DNA of 64,000 bases, from the NCBI GenBank assembly GCA_028015205.1, contig JAPWFG010000026.1:930001-994000 (forward strand), in the 5' to 3' direction. The translations under genes and the position numbers were made by a program. Positions 22,030 to 34,043 of the stretch are shown here, in pieces (the first letter of the stretch is position 1; each line of letters starts with the position of its first letter). Source of the stretch: Mytilisepta virgata. Its lineage: Eukaryota; Mollusca; Bivalvia; Mytilida; Mytilidae. The notes under the pieces are model-generated. The model was given only the letters and a program-made list of their open reading frames with translations, ran no database searches and had not been told where the DNA came from.

Positions 22030-22620
22030 ACCACCGCCCCAAGGGTCAGGTGAGCTATTGTCATCAGTTGGCGTCCGTCGTCTGTCCTTCGTCGTCCGGC
22101 ATATTCCGTCGTCTGTCGTCGATCGTCCGTCGTCCATAGTCCACATTTTAATCTTCTCAGAACCCACTGGGCCAATTGGGACCAAAATTTGGTGGAATGG
22201 TCCCCTTCCAAATTTGTGTCCGGTGTCCTCGACCTTCGACCAAAATGGCGGCCAACTAAAGGGTTTCATGCCTTTGCCAGATTATTTTTTTCGCTGCCTT
22301 CGCATGCCATAATGTTTTTTTTTTCAAATGCACTTAAGCCTGGAATATGTTTTTTGCAATTTTTTGTTTGTTTTTTTGTTTTGTTTTTTGAAAGGGCACA
22401 ATATTGAGGCAGATTATTTTTTTCAATGTCGCATACAGCAAGATCATTTTTTTTTTCAGCCAAAATATCATTTAACCCTGTTAGAACTGATCGCTATATA
22501 TGTAATAGGCAATGCATTATCAGGTAAGCGTTACAGGCTCCTCAGGCTCATGGGAGCCTCTGGTTTCTTTTTTTTTTGTTAGCGCGACAGAAATTTTTCA
22601 GTAAAAAATACGAACTCGTT
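22030..22620. repeat. GTCGTC-rich interspersed repeat (block B copy)
   Basis: Copy of the repeat at 5690-6300, with GTCGTCCGGCATATTCCGTC, CACTGGGCCAATTGGGACCA and AAAATGGCGGCCAACTAAAG. Not coding. A 16-base G run follows at 22877-22892. Confidence 0.7.
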
Positions 22621-23310
22621 ATCCTTTCCTTGTTAGACATAGTTCCTTTTAACATTAAAATTTTAGTAGAGAATTACAATTTAAACCCGTTGTTCTCCGT
22701 TATATTTAGTAGAGAATAGTGAACATCAAATACATTTGGTAAGTTCTGTTTCTACCTTAAATCTCATAGAATGTTGAAAACGCTTTTATGAATGAAACAA
22801 TCTTGCATACATGTTTTTATGAAAAGTAAATGGTGTATATGTATTGTGTTTGATACTTTGTATACAAAGTGTGAAAGGGGGGGGGGGGGGGGTGTTACGT
22901 TTTGTTTCCTTCTTTTTACTCCGTCTACGGTCTACTTTTTCTTATATATTTTTCTGATTTCATTTTATCTAAATTTTTGGTTTGAGGGCGATATTTTTAT
23001 ATGGAAATGCAGATTTATTTTATCATCCGTTTTTTTTTTTGCTTACATGGATGTTTGTTCGGATTCTTAAAATTAAATATCTTTATATGAATGTCAAATA
23101 TTGGCAAATAAAAAGGATAATAAATCTAAGTATTAATAGTACATATTTTTTCATATAATACTAGTCAATTCATAACTCCTTGCATAATACTCTGTTTATA
23201 CAATCACCGTATCAAATTTTATACAAATCAAGCGATCCACTGTACGCTACGATAACGTCAAGACCGATATAACTCTTGACGTTACGTCATTTGGTAAAGT
23301 CTCACCTTAA

Positions 23311-23740
23311 AGGAATACGATACAATAATGTTCCTCCAATGGATTTTTGCTGAAAATGTACCAGATGGTCAATTTTTATGTATGCTTTTCAAATATGCAA
23401 AAAAAACATACCTTCATGAGTTTTTAAGGTAATCAACACTGATTGGGGCACAGGAAATCCGTTCCTCTTGGAATCGGCCTTTCTGAGAGTTTGTTTAAAA
23501 AATCTAACAAATTGTCTGGCAATTTTTAAAATATAAAAGTAAAGTGCAATGTAAGTGACGTAAATTACTAAAAGCAGATATATGACGATGTAGAACAAAC
23601 ATGGGTTATTTTGTTTTTTAACAGTAGCCAGTCTCGATCCGTGTTAATTGTTTGCAGTGGCGCCAGCAAATTTACAAAGTCTGTACATTTTGCCTAGAAT
23701 ACTTCATTATTTAAACGGTTATCTTCGAAGGGTCTCTCGG
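23311..23740. other. No gene seen; contains paralogue of 13361-13530
   Basis: The segment 23600-23740 (ACAGTAGCCAG, GGTTATCTTCGAAGGGTCTC) resembles 13400-13520. The earlier part (23330-23420, AAACATACCTTCATGAG) is weakly similar in inverse orientation to 32130-32240. No coding sequence supported. Confidence 0.4.
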
Positions 23741-23899
23741 TAAGGGGACGACCATTTGATATTCTGGGGAGGGGGGCAGGAGGATTTGTTTTGGATGGGT
23801 TATTTATTTATGTGGAAAATAAAGACAGATTATTTATTTTCTGCACCGTCATGACCGTTGAAGCATGATTTTTCATTTTCAGTAAAAAAAAGGGACTGA

Positions 23900-24160
23900 T
23901 TATTTATTTTCACAATTATATATTATATTTTTAAATTCATATTTTATCCTTAAATAAATAACATAGTCAAGATTGTATCTGTTCGGAATTGTGGCTGTTC
24001 CACCTTGCAGTCTCAGTCCCTGTCCAGCACTGTGGTATTCTTTAAGACCATCATAAAGATACCATTTGTTGTTGTGTTTGATGCTAGCACAAAAATGGAC
24101 ACCATTGCCATAAATCAGTGCACCAAGTTCATATAATATGTACCATTTAATCGAAATCAA
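23900..24160 (-). pseudogene. Fragment resembling a peptidase catalytic segment, inside a transposon
   Basis: An 86-residue open frame whose centre, GVHFCASIKHNNKWYLYDGL, resembles the histidine-containing segment of ubiquitin-specific or related cysteine peptidases (pattern G-x-H-F-x-A-x(8-10)-W-Y-L-Y-D). Such fragments are found in some DNA transposons. It lies within the TIR element at 23744-25603. No catalytic cysteine region is present, so it is a remnant at best. Weak assignment. Confidence 0.35.
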
Positions 24161-24349
24161 TCATCATCCTCTGGAAGTGAATCTTTTGAATTCAAAACTG
24201 CATATATTGTATATTGCATACGTACAAAAAACAATATAGGTTAAAATGGGAAAAGGTATTAAATGTTCATGAGACAATATACCTCAAGTGAAATGAAACC
24301 CATTTTCAGACAATTCAAAAACATTAATATATCCTTGTTGTTGATAAAA

Positions 24350-25303
24350 ATCCAGTAATATAGCAATTATGTCTGAGCTTGGCAGAATCCCTGTATATTT
24401 TACTATTATTTTGTCAATGTTGAAATATTTTCATAGACTAGAAAATTTAAAGCAAGCTCTATTGTATGATACTTATGTGTGTAACAGGCAATTGCATTCT
24501 TGTAAAGTTAATACTTGGTATTCTAGTATTATGTTTATATTGAAAGAGATAGATTTACCAATATCAAATTTAAAGGAACTTAAATTAGGTCGTTTATGCA
24601 AAATTTTTAAAAATAAACTATCAAAAAGTTTCCTCAATTTTTGGGATGGCTTTAGAGAAAGTAGTTTAAATTCCGACAAAGGGAAATTATTAACATACTT
24701 CACTGTCAAAAGATGTTTTGAAAGAGGGAACTATCTTGATTTAAATGATTTTAAAATTAAACAATCAATTTGTAAAATTAGAGTTAGTGCTCATTGTTTA
24801 AAAATAGAAACTGATATATATGCTAAAAATGATATTGAACGTTCACAAAGACTATGTACTAAGTGCATACTCGGAGAGGTTGAAGACGAGGAACACTTTT
24901 TAGCTCAATGTCCATTGTATGAAAATGAAAGAAAAGTATTTTATGAAAATATATCTTCATTTTGTAATAATTTTGGGAACCTGAATAAAACAGCAAAGTT
25001 TATTTGGCTATTGACTAATGAAAATATTAATGTCCTAAAAACATTGGGTATATTTATAAATAAGTGTTTAGAAATAAGAAATTTTATATAATAACATGCA
25101 AATATTTTAATTGATATATTATGATAAAATAGATATTGTGCATATAGTATGGCTCTGACCGGACTGCGGTTATTGTGGGTTTAAATATATATATGTAAAC
25201 TGTATATGTACCTCCAATGATATACATCCTTTGTATTTGATTGCTTGCTCTTAATGGGCCCTTAATTGGAAATAAAAAAAAAATTATTCTTATTCTTATT
25301 CTA
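24350..25303 (+). mobile_element. Non-LTR retrotransposon (LINE), 5'-truncated 3' end
   Basis: An open frame of 240 residues (24369-25091) matches the post-RT C-terminal part of LINE ORF2. It begins near SELGRIPVYF, continues with ICKIRVSAHCLKIE, and includes a Cys-His motif CTKC-x9-H-x4-C (CTKCILGEVEDEEHFLAQC). RT and endonuclease are absent, as usual for 5'-truncated copies. A short 3' UTR follows, ending in AAATAAAAAAAAAATTATTC and a TTATTC microsatellite tail (to 25303). Nested in the Harbinger-like element. The exact 5' junction is uncertain. The frame being fully open suggests a fairly recent insertion. Confidence 0.7.
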
Positions 25304-25738
25304 TATGGTGTAGTTTATATATTATTAAAAGATTTGGGAAGTTTTTCCCGAAAAAAATATGAAAAAAGACGAATTTTGGTAGAATCTGGTGCCATCTCAT
25401 GCTTTAAAACATGCATTTATAAAATGGTTTAAAAGACCTGCCGAGTTATTTATTTTCAATACATTGTAGGTCAGGTTATTTATTTTCAAACTACCACAGA
25501 ACAAACCATTCATTTTTGTTATTATCAAGGCTGAGTTACTTATTTTCAAAATCCTCCTGCCCTCCACACCCCCAACCCCCCAGAATTTCAAATGGTCGTC
25601 CCCTAAATATTGTGACTCACGCCTGGTCAAGGTCAAGGTCGGTACTATTTCAGTAACTTGCTATAAAGCTAGATGAAAGGTTTTTTAGTGTAGTGATGAT
25701 GAGAAATCTTGTTGGACGCATACTGCTAGAAAAACGCG

Positions 25739-26357
25739 ATCAGATGCCGTAAGTGAGACTGATAAAAAGACCGCATATGAATTTTGGCTTCTCCAGGAAA
25801 ATTCAAGACCCACTGGAAATAAATCTGATATAAAGAGAATGCGAATTGGTCCAAAATTATACAGTTCTCATATGGTTCATATTCTAGAGAAGAGTCAGAC
25901 GGACGTCTATTTTGAATTCACTAAAAATGTGCCAAAGAACATTTGAAAGGTGCAAACCATATTTTGTACAACCAGTGAGGCCGAAAGACAGACAAACTTG
26001 TGTATGTCGATATCACGTTGAAGCAAAAACATTGTTTAACTCTTGCATGAATTTCCTGAAAAAAATGACCGATGATAACCGCTCATCGTTGGAAAATTTT
26101 CCCATATATGAACACTTCAATGAATTGTTAATTGTACCCTATGTCCGTGAGAACCATATAGCATGAAATGTTTGAACAGAAATTGCTTAGAATGTGGAGT
26201 TGGAAATTTGAAATTTCTACCGGAGGAATTGGACACGGCAGACCCTGCCCCTCGTGTAACATGGTCAAGATATGAGTATATTAACTTCAACTTTAAGAAA
26301 GGTAAAACGTTGAGAAAATTGTCATTAGTCAAAATTGATATCAGGAAAGGTCAAGAA
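25739..26357 (+). pseudogene. Broken frame of an unidentified Cys-rich protein (transposon-like)
   Basis: Three consecutive segments look coding but change frame. The first starts DAVSETDKKTAYEFWLLQEN (about 25739-25945). The second, 25912-26166, has CVCRYHVEAKTLFNSCM. The third, 26163-26360, has CLNRNCLECGVGNLKFLPEE and WSRYEYINFNFKKGK. The CxCRYHVE and CxxxxCxxCGVG patterns are reminiscent of a repetitive protein family of unknown function scattered in animal genomes, probably transposon-derived, but I cannot name it. At least two frameshifts or stops make it a pseudogene. Confidence 0.4.
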
Positions 26358-29300
26358 TGAATGAAATACAACATGTACCAATCAACAAAGCAACCCAACA
26401 GACAGAGCTCCCGACAAAAATGCCATAAAACACAAACATAAATACAAAAGAGGGTCAGGATAGTCTGACACTGAACAGTGGTGGGGTTAAACCCGTTTTA
26501 TGGTACCAACCACCCCCCCCCCCCCCCATCTATCCTGACATTTTGGTGTATAAAACACACTATTAATACGTATATGATGACCGCTTTCAGGAACTTCAAA
26601 GATTAGTACAGACGTGATCTTTTTCGTAAATTATTGAAGTGTCATGGTTTAATTTGCTTAAGTTCAGCTGAAAATCAAATTAGATCATATATTATTTATT
26701 GTTATTGGCTTTAAATTGCCTCTTGTACCAGTGGAGGCAGTTAACTACATTGTAGGTAAGTACTTTCCTGTAAAAACCAAGAATCAACTAAATTACTTGC
26801 AAAGTGTTAGGATATGAATTTAGTAGTAGATTTATTTCGACGTTAAAAGAGGTAGCTGCCTACTCATACATGTAAACAAAATTGTTGGCCATTGATTTAT
26901 TGGTACTTACAATACTTCCTCTCCAAGAGATGGAAAAATTAGTTTGTGGCTAAAGAACGACAACTCTACTTTGTACAATTAGCAGTAGTGACGGTTTTAT
27001 TCCACGTGATTTAGGGAAGTGTCATTATTTATCAGCAGAGAGGGTCGTAGCAAATCTCCTTCTTCTGAACTGGGAGGAAATTAAAGACATCCCCTAAGGA
27101 CCATATTATGGAGACATGACCCCTCCCAACTAAAATGAATTAGTGATGTTATATTTTCCTCTTATGTTTATTACATATAGTAAGACAAATTATACAAATT
27201 GAAATTAAGTTTCTCAAACTTTATACTTATGTTTTAAATGTTGAAAGTAGTGAGGTTTGAAAAAAGGACATAAAATATGATACTATCCTTTATTTGTTTA
27301 CAGATGCTCTTATTATTGTGAAGGACCAAAATGAAATTAAAAACTTCGCAGACGATTAAAAATAGCTTAGTTATTGAATAAAATTCTTCATTATTCATAA
27401 ATTCTGTTGAAATTCATGTACGAAATGATAAACAATATGAATGGTCAAGTTGAATAATTTCAATTTTTCTTGAATGACTATCTGAAGCTTTAAGGAAAAA
27501 CATAGGCGGGTCAGAATGTGCTCATTTAAATTGTTTTTAAAATTCAAATTTATTTATTGAAATAGCGTCCAACAGTGGACAAGCATCAATACATAACAAG
27601 GAGCCAACAATAACAATACATAAACAATGAATAGATGTCACATGTAGTAATACCACAACTGAGGAATCAGAATAAAATTAGATCCTTAAAAGATGAAAAA
27701 TGTTACAAAAATGGTTATCCATTTTGCACTTTGTCAAAACTGAATTTTAACAGCATTTATAAATACTGGCTTGGGCGCCATAAAAGTTGAGAATATTCTT
27801 AAGTCTGAGAATTTTGAGAACTATGGGGATACTCGAATGTGATTGGCTGAGAATGGGAATTTGAGTAAAATTTTCTTTACTCAGCAAAAATAGTTCTTTA
27901 TGACGCCCATGGCCTGAATAATTTTCTATCCTTGAACACAACTCTACAGACACATTTTTTACACCTTTTTTTTAAATATATGAGAAACTATTCGATTGAC
28001 GCCCTCTATTCATTATTGTATTCATCTACAACCCCCTCCTCCCAATGGTAATGTTTTGCACGCAGTGATGACCCGCTAAAATGCTCCAACTTCCCTAGCT
28101 GACAAATAATGACCGTTCCTTTATTCTTTACCGTTTAAAATTCAGGAGATCACTGTCTCCGCCCACTACAATCCCCCATGCCCGAAAGTTGAATTTTCTA
28201 CAGGTTTTACCTGTATACCACAGCAGTTGTTGGTTAAAACGGATAGAATTTACCGTAAGATTTGAAGAACACATTTAAATCTAATAGATCGTCTACTGCT
28301 CCCTGTTGTAATAGTAAAATAAATAACGAATTAAATATGTATATATTTGAATATCACTCCAATTTCAACCGAAAATCTAGATGTACAGTAATATTTTTAC
28401 ATACTGAATTCCTGTTAACTCCAACATGCTTTAAATATTGTTAAATAAAATGTAATGTAATGCAAACTCCATGTCTGCTTTTCTAGTAAAAACACTTTGA
28501 TCCAACGCCTAAAAATTAAAATTCCTGATCAAAAGAACGTGGTTAAATTCTTTACAACATATTTTCGCAATTTTATACAAATGCACATTATTATCAAACC
28601 AATTATTATTTTGTATGTTCAAAAATAATTATACAAGTTGAATTATAGATGTCTATAAGGGACAAAAAAAGGAACTAGCTTGTGAACTGCCTATGACGTT
28701 TATTAAAATCTAGTCGTGTATACATGTTCAATAGATAGGCATAGTATGAAACATGGAGTAGGGAATGGACACATTTTTGTAGTGGAATCTGGAGTCTTTT
28801 ATGGAGTCATTTTGTAAACTATTTCTTGAGCGGAGTCATACTAGACGAGTTTGGACTATTTTTTTAAGTGGAATCTGTGGACCATTTTTGTAGTGGAATT
28901 TGGAGTAATTTTTAGAGTAACCTAATTAATTTTTTTTATTGTATGAAATTAATTACCTGTATAGATTACCAATTTACATGTGTTTTTAACACTAGTGTTA
29001 AAATTTAAATATTTTGCTATACTATGTAGAATTTTCACCTAAATTATTGACATTTCAGCAATAGTATTCCATTTTAATTTGTGGTTCATGTAACCAAATC
29101 GAGTCACGTGAATTGATTAACAGCTCAATGAAAACACATTCTAACGACATAATTACTGGTCTTCATTTTCAGAAATCATTTCATTGCTTCCACAAAAGTC
29201 TTTAGGAAAGATTAGAACAATTTATAGTCTACCATATAAAAGTTTTCAAACAGTAAAAATACTTTAACACGAATGAACGAGTTTGAACAAAAAACAATTA

Positions 29301-32300
29301 TACACAACATAAATTTATATTTTATTATCATTGTTAGTATTTTATATATTTGTTTTGAGTTTTGAAACTTATAGCCATGTAATAATTTAACTTCATATGA
29401 CTTTGTCCCAGTTGAAATGCCGAATGTAATTCCAATTGTTGAAAAACATGTCCTCCAAATTCAACAGAGATATTAACGATGAGAAATTCTGGTTAACTGG
29501 TACTGGTTTTAGAATATTGTGTTTCTGAAGTTGTACGAAACCATGTCACATACACACGGTAATAGTTTTGATGTGATTTGGGTTTGACTGTAATACTATA
29601 AGTACATTTTAATTCCACATTTTCAAATGTGACTGGTAGATAATTGTGTATTATCAGATTGATTAATTTGTTATATTCTTATTCTTGACAATCGTGTTTT
29701 GTTGGGTAAATTTTAGATTAAATTACACATTGAAGAGACATCACTTCAAACTTTACTCTTAAAATGACTCCAGACCCTGCTCCGTAACTCTCTCCAGACT
29801 CCAATCGAAAAATCAATCTGGACTCCATTCCATTTTGTACTTTAATTACACTAATTACATGTGTGTTTATTTGGGTATACATGAAGCTATTTTGCGGGCT
29901 AGTGTGCTGGGGTCTTGTGGGTCATTTATAATTATCTTGACCGAACATTTTGATGAAGATTCAAATATCCTTATAGGAACAATTCTTTTCAATTATTTGA
30001 AAACTTTTCAATAACTTCAGCACAAATAACAATTCACTATATAGTACAAATTCAAGTTTATTAAGAGCATGGATGGGTGGGAAGGGGGTATAATTCCAAT
30101 TTATTATGATTATAAGTATCAATTCCCACTAATCTTATAATTAGAAGTACATCTTCAATTGAATTCAAAACTTGCCATACTTAGATTTGAACAAATTTAA
30201 TTATTTTCTCAAAACATTTATAGGCCATATGTCTATATTCTGTATTTAATATATACGTTTTTATGAATAATTTTAAAAAGATTATAGGGATATTTAACAT
30301 CATAATGTTATCATTAATCTAACTAACTGGCCTCACTGTTTCTCAAATCAGGCATCCAATAAGTGGTTACTTTATTATTTACTGTGAACTGTAAGATAAC
30401 CTGTCAAATGTATTTGTAAATACTACCAGCCTCAGCAAAAACTTCAAATCATTACTATCTTTGTATTATACAAAAGAGGACATTTTAAATACTTATTAAA
30501 CACTTCACATATATTAGTGATTTATTAAGGCGGTGTATTTTATTTATTTTATTTATCACATGCTTATTTTAAATTAAATAATTAAGAATTACACTTTAAG
30601 CTGTACATAACCTATAGCCTGCAGCCCACAGTCCCACAGTCCCACAGTCTCATAGCCCACAAGACCCGACCAATAGTTACTTTGCGTTTGTTTATTTGGA
30701 AATTTTGATATTTTTTCTTCCTCTTGGGAACGACCTTACTGACGAATTGTTGTTTGAAATAAACTAAAGATCAGAATTATCAGTTTATAGCGAACGCAGC
30801 GAGTGCTATAGTAGCATATGGATTTTCTACATATCGGTCATTTAGAAAAGTCTTTGTTTAATGGGGAAGCCATATTGCGCTAAATACTTTGGCAAGAAAA
30901 ACTTTCATTTGCCGGAAGTAGGTAAAGTAAGGGAAATAACGGAAAATAACCGGAAATGAGTTTCTGGAAAGGCTAATATTGCCGTGCTTGCATCATTGGC
31001 CACGCCAACAACATATTAAAACATTACATTATTAGCAGATTTAATGTAAACTAATAAGTTCAATAAAACCAAAATCTCCACCAAGTAAATAACAGAAACA
31101 ATGCAAATTTTGCATCAAATATATATACATGAGAAATATTATACATTTTAAAAAATCCCGACATCGTCGAAAAATGCATATTTTTATATCGATTAGGGAC
31201 GTAATTTGTATACGATTTAAACTGTTAAAAGTAGCATGCAGCTCTAGAAATGTTTTTCAGTTATTACAATATAGCTCCAAAGTATTACTTTTGTTTACGG
31301 AATTTGTGAAATTGATGTATAAGAAGACGTGGGTTTGTTAATTTTAACCATAGAGACAACGGGTAATCGACGAGAAAAGGAGCGATATTTACTGTTGATC
31401 AGGGACGCATCTAAATTTAAACTGTCAGGATCAACATTATTAGAAGGAATAGTGTTCGAAGACCAAGGAAAGAGCAAAAGGTAGAAAACGGGATATATTA
31501 ACGGAAAATTTAAAATTTATTGAAGGGCCTATGCAATTTCAATGAGACAATGAGACAAATTGAGTACAGATGGCGGATTGCCACGTCATCAGTGCCACGT
31601 GATGTCTTACTTAGTTGGATATGAATAAGTACTGGTTTATTGCTAATCGACCCCTCCCACTTTTCAATAGAACCATCCTGAACTTCTCTATATTAGTACC
31701 ATTTTGAACAGTTCAACCCTAAAACCATTTTGGACGGTTCTACCCTAGAACCATTTCTGACACGTTGGCTCTACCATATAACCGTTATAAAATGGTTCTA
31801 GGATAGTCTTCGCTGACAGAATAGTTCAGATGTTAGAACTGATCTCAACTGTACATGTATACTCAAACTTAAAGAAAGAATCATTAGAGGATGCTTTCCT
31901 ATATGCCCCTAACGTTACCACATGATCACCAATATTCCTTATTTGGCAAAAAAAATAATTAGTTGATCTATCTTTGCCATCTCTCATCAGAAAACAATAT
32001 GGGTGTATTTTGGAATTTAACAAAAGACCTAGTGAAGTTATCTACATTGTTGTATTTCGTTAAAATAGTTTTTTTTGTATGAAAGTCTTAAAAAATTGAA
32101 AAATATACCAAAATCCGTGTCAAATATCTTAAAAACCAAGTCATGAAGGTATGTTTTTGTTTTCGTATTTGACAAATATATAAAAAATTGACGTTATTGT
32201 AAAATGTCAATCAACATCATTTGAGAATCTTAACGTGCAGTATTCCCTTAAAACATATTTATGAGTACTCATTCGTACGTTCCGGTTTGTACACGCAGTC

Positions 32301-32600
32301 TAGTGCATGGTATTATTCAGACTATAATATGCAAGTCAGCATTTCAAACTTCGAATTATGTAGGTCAAATAATTGCACATATTACATAGTAAGTGCCCCT
32401 GCTCCGAGGTCTACATGTATGCTAAATGTTACCTAGATAGTAAGAAACATGCAGTTCCATGAATTAGACAAAGAAACAACAAAATTGATAACAGGAAATA
32501 TCAGAAATGACACAGCAATGAATAATTACAAAGAATACGCTTCCAGTGGAAATAGTGTGGCCGAAGGGACCTTTAAAAATCAAGTTATTATACATTGCGT
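26358..32600. other. 6.2 kb with no supported gene
   Basis: AT-rich DNA, including a C15 run at 26513-26527. Inversely related GGAGTC-rich segments (28746-28930 and 29755-29840) could mark a degraded ~1.1-kb element. A ~37-bp, three-unit minisatellite lies around 31660-31800. Small open frames here have no recognisable domains. No tRNA or rRNA seen. Confidence 0.5.
31660..31800. repeat. Degenerate ~37-bp minisatellite
   Basis: Three imperfect units of AACCATTTTGGACGGTTCTA followed by CCCTA. Within each unit ACCATTTT and GAAC/GGTTC words can fold on each other. Confidence 0.5.
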
Positions 32601-33330
32601 AGAAAGAACGTCTTATAATTTGCATGAATCCTAATTAACATAAGTATTTTAATACTCATATCTCATGCGTCTATATGTTGATTCTCAAGTTTAATGACGA
32701 TTTATCAACAACGAAAATTACCGTCGTTTATACTTCACCCCTCATTATAAACATTAACATTCAAAATGTCATTTTTTTTTTAAACTGACAATGTTATATG
32801 TTCAGAGATAGTACAATGTAGTATAAAGTGTTTGTGTATAGTTAGCCAAAGAGACAAACAAAACATTTATTATTTAAGTGAAATTGAGCATGAATAAAAA
32901 TGTTGATTTATGAACCGATCAAGTTTAAATATACCATACACAGGTAAATATGCACGTTGAACTCTGATGTTTTACTTTCTTTGGAAACAACCTTAATGTA
33001 GGTTTGTTTGTATCAAACAAATTGGAAATCAGAACCGTAAGTTTTTAAAACATTATATTATATCAAATGCAAAGTAAATCCACTGATTAAACCAAAGATG
33101 ATAAAGGTTCACCATAACAAATGGACAAATATGGCTGTGGTTGCACCTACAAATTCACTCTGAGCTCAGACTTACCTGTGCAGTTGAAAACATTTTAAGG
33201 CCTGGCATCCACTACATATGTAAAAGTTAAATAAATTTTGTGTTTCAGACAGATAAAATATTTTGTCTTGTGTCGACTTGCCGCTAGAGTACGGTTTTTT
33301 ACTATAGCTAAGATCGTAAATCGCTAAATT

Positions 33331-33497
33331 CAGGAGCAGATTCAGACGGGGCGCACCCGGCGAGTGCCCCCTAGAAAAAGCCACGTTTCTGACAATTCAT
33401 ATGAATTTTTACCATAAAATCGCCGAAAACATTTTTCTATATCTATCATTACCAACACTTCAACGCCCCCTAACGTCTATTCCAGGATCCGCGCCTG
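33331..33497. mobile_element. Possible hAT-like MITE (copy A)
   Basis: Ends CAGGAGCAGATTC at the left and the inverse of CAGGCGCGGATCC at the right, a CAGGNGCNGATNC type of terminus common in short animal DNA elements. The flanking 8-mers are only loosely alike. Internal GGGGCGCACCCGGCGAGTG and CGCCCCCTAACG are GC-rich against AT-rich surroundings. Confidence 0.35.
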
Positions 33498-34043
33498 ACA
33501 TAAATATCAATCCACTTCGTAGATGGCATGTTGTCACATTGACGTGATCCAATAACCGGTATTTTTATACTAAATATGATTTTTATGGTCACACGTGGTA
33601 ACCATTAACAGAAAATGTCCATGTTATGGTTTTGTAAAATTCGAAATATTTACTAAATTGTCCTTTTTAATTACAGGGTATAGGCTATTATGTGTACCTG
33701 TAAATGAGTCTATACCAAAGAATCTCCATAAGTATATTTATATTTAATTTTAAATTTTTTTATACAGTTAGTAATTCATCCATGCTGTATCTACAACCCT
33801 TAAATCCTCAAGCTGTTTCACTATTTAGAACCTGCTATCTTCTTCATATCTTTCGTATGTCGCCTCAAATGCCTATTCCTTAATTAGCAAACGGTAATTA
33901 AGTCATTTTTAATGTTAAAAGACAAACAAAAAGGATCATTAGCTAAAAGCAGTTGTAGAATGATATACCAGAGATCAGTTTCGAATGGAGTTAAAAAAGA
34001 ACTGTTAAACTATACTTAATTATGTATTACTTGTAGGTAAAAA

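Larger units (their letters stand above)
18113..23310. repeat. Segmental-duplication block B (non-coding)
   Basis: Colinear with block A (1671-6920) and block C. Its private changes are two related insertions with a hammerhead-like core (19022-19108 and 19248-19611) and loss of the ~230-bp segment found at 5103-5335. No gene seen. Confidence 0.8.
23744..25603. mobile_element. PIF/Harbinger-like TIR element, composite
   Basis: Terminal inverted repeats of 26 bp starting GGGGACGACCATTTGATATT differ at one position. They are flanked by TAA on both sides (23741-23743 and 25604-25606), the 3-bp TWA target typical of PIF/Harbinger. The related site near 13520 lacks the insertion. The interior holds repeated TTATTTATTTTC words near both ends, a minus-strand protein fragment (23900-24160) and a nested LINE 3' end (about 24350-25303). 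No transposase domain is visible. A one-ended fragment of the same family is at 61984-62030. Confidence 0.7.

Noticed and set aside
33172..33384. 70-codon minus-strand frame repeated at 40909-41121
   Set aside because: Repeated only because of the tandem duplication; it runs through a MITE-like segment and has no domain.
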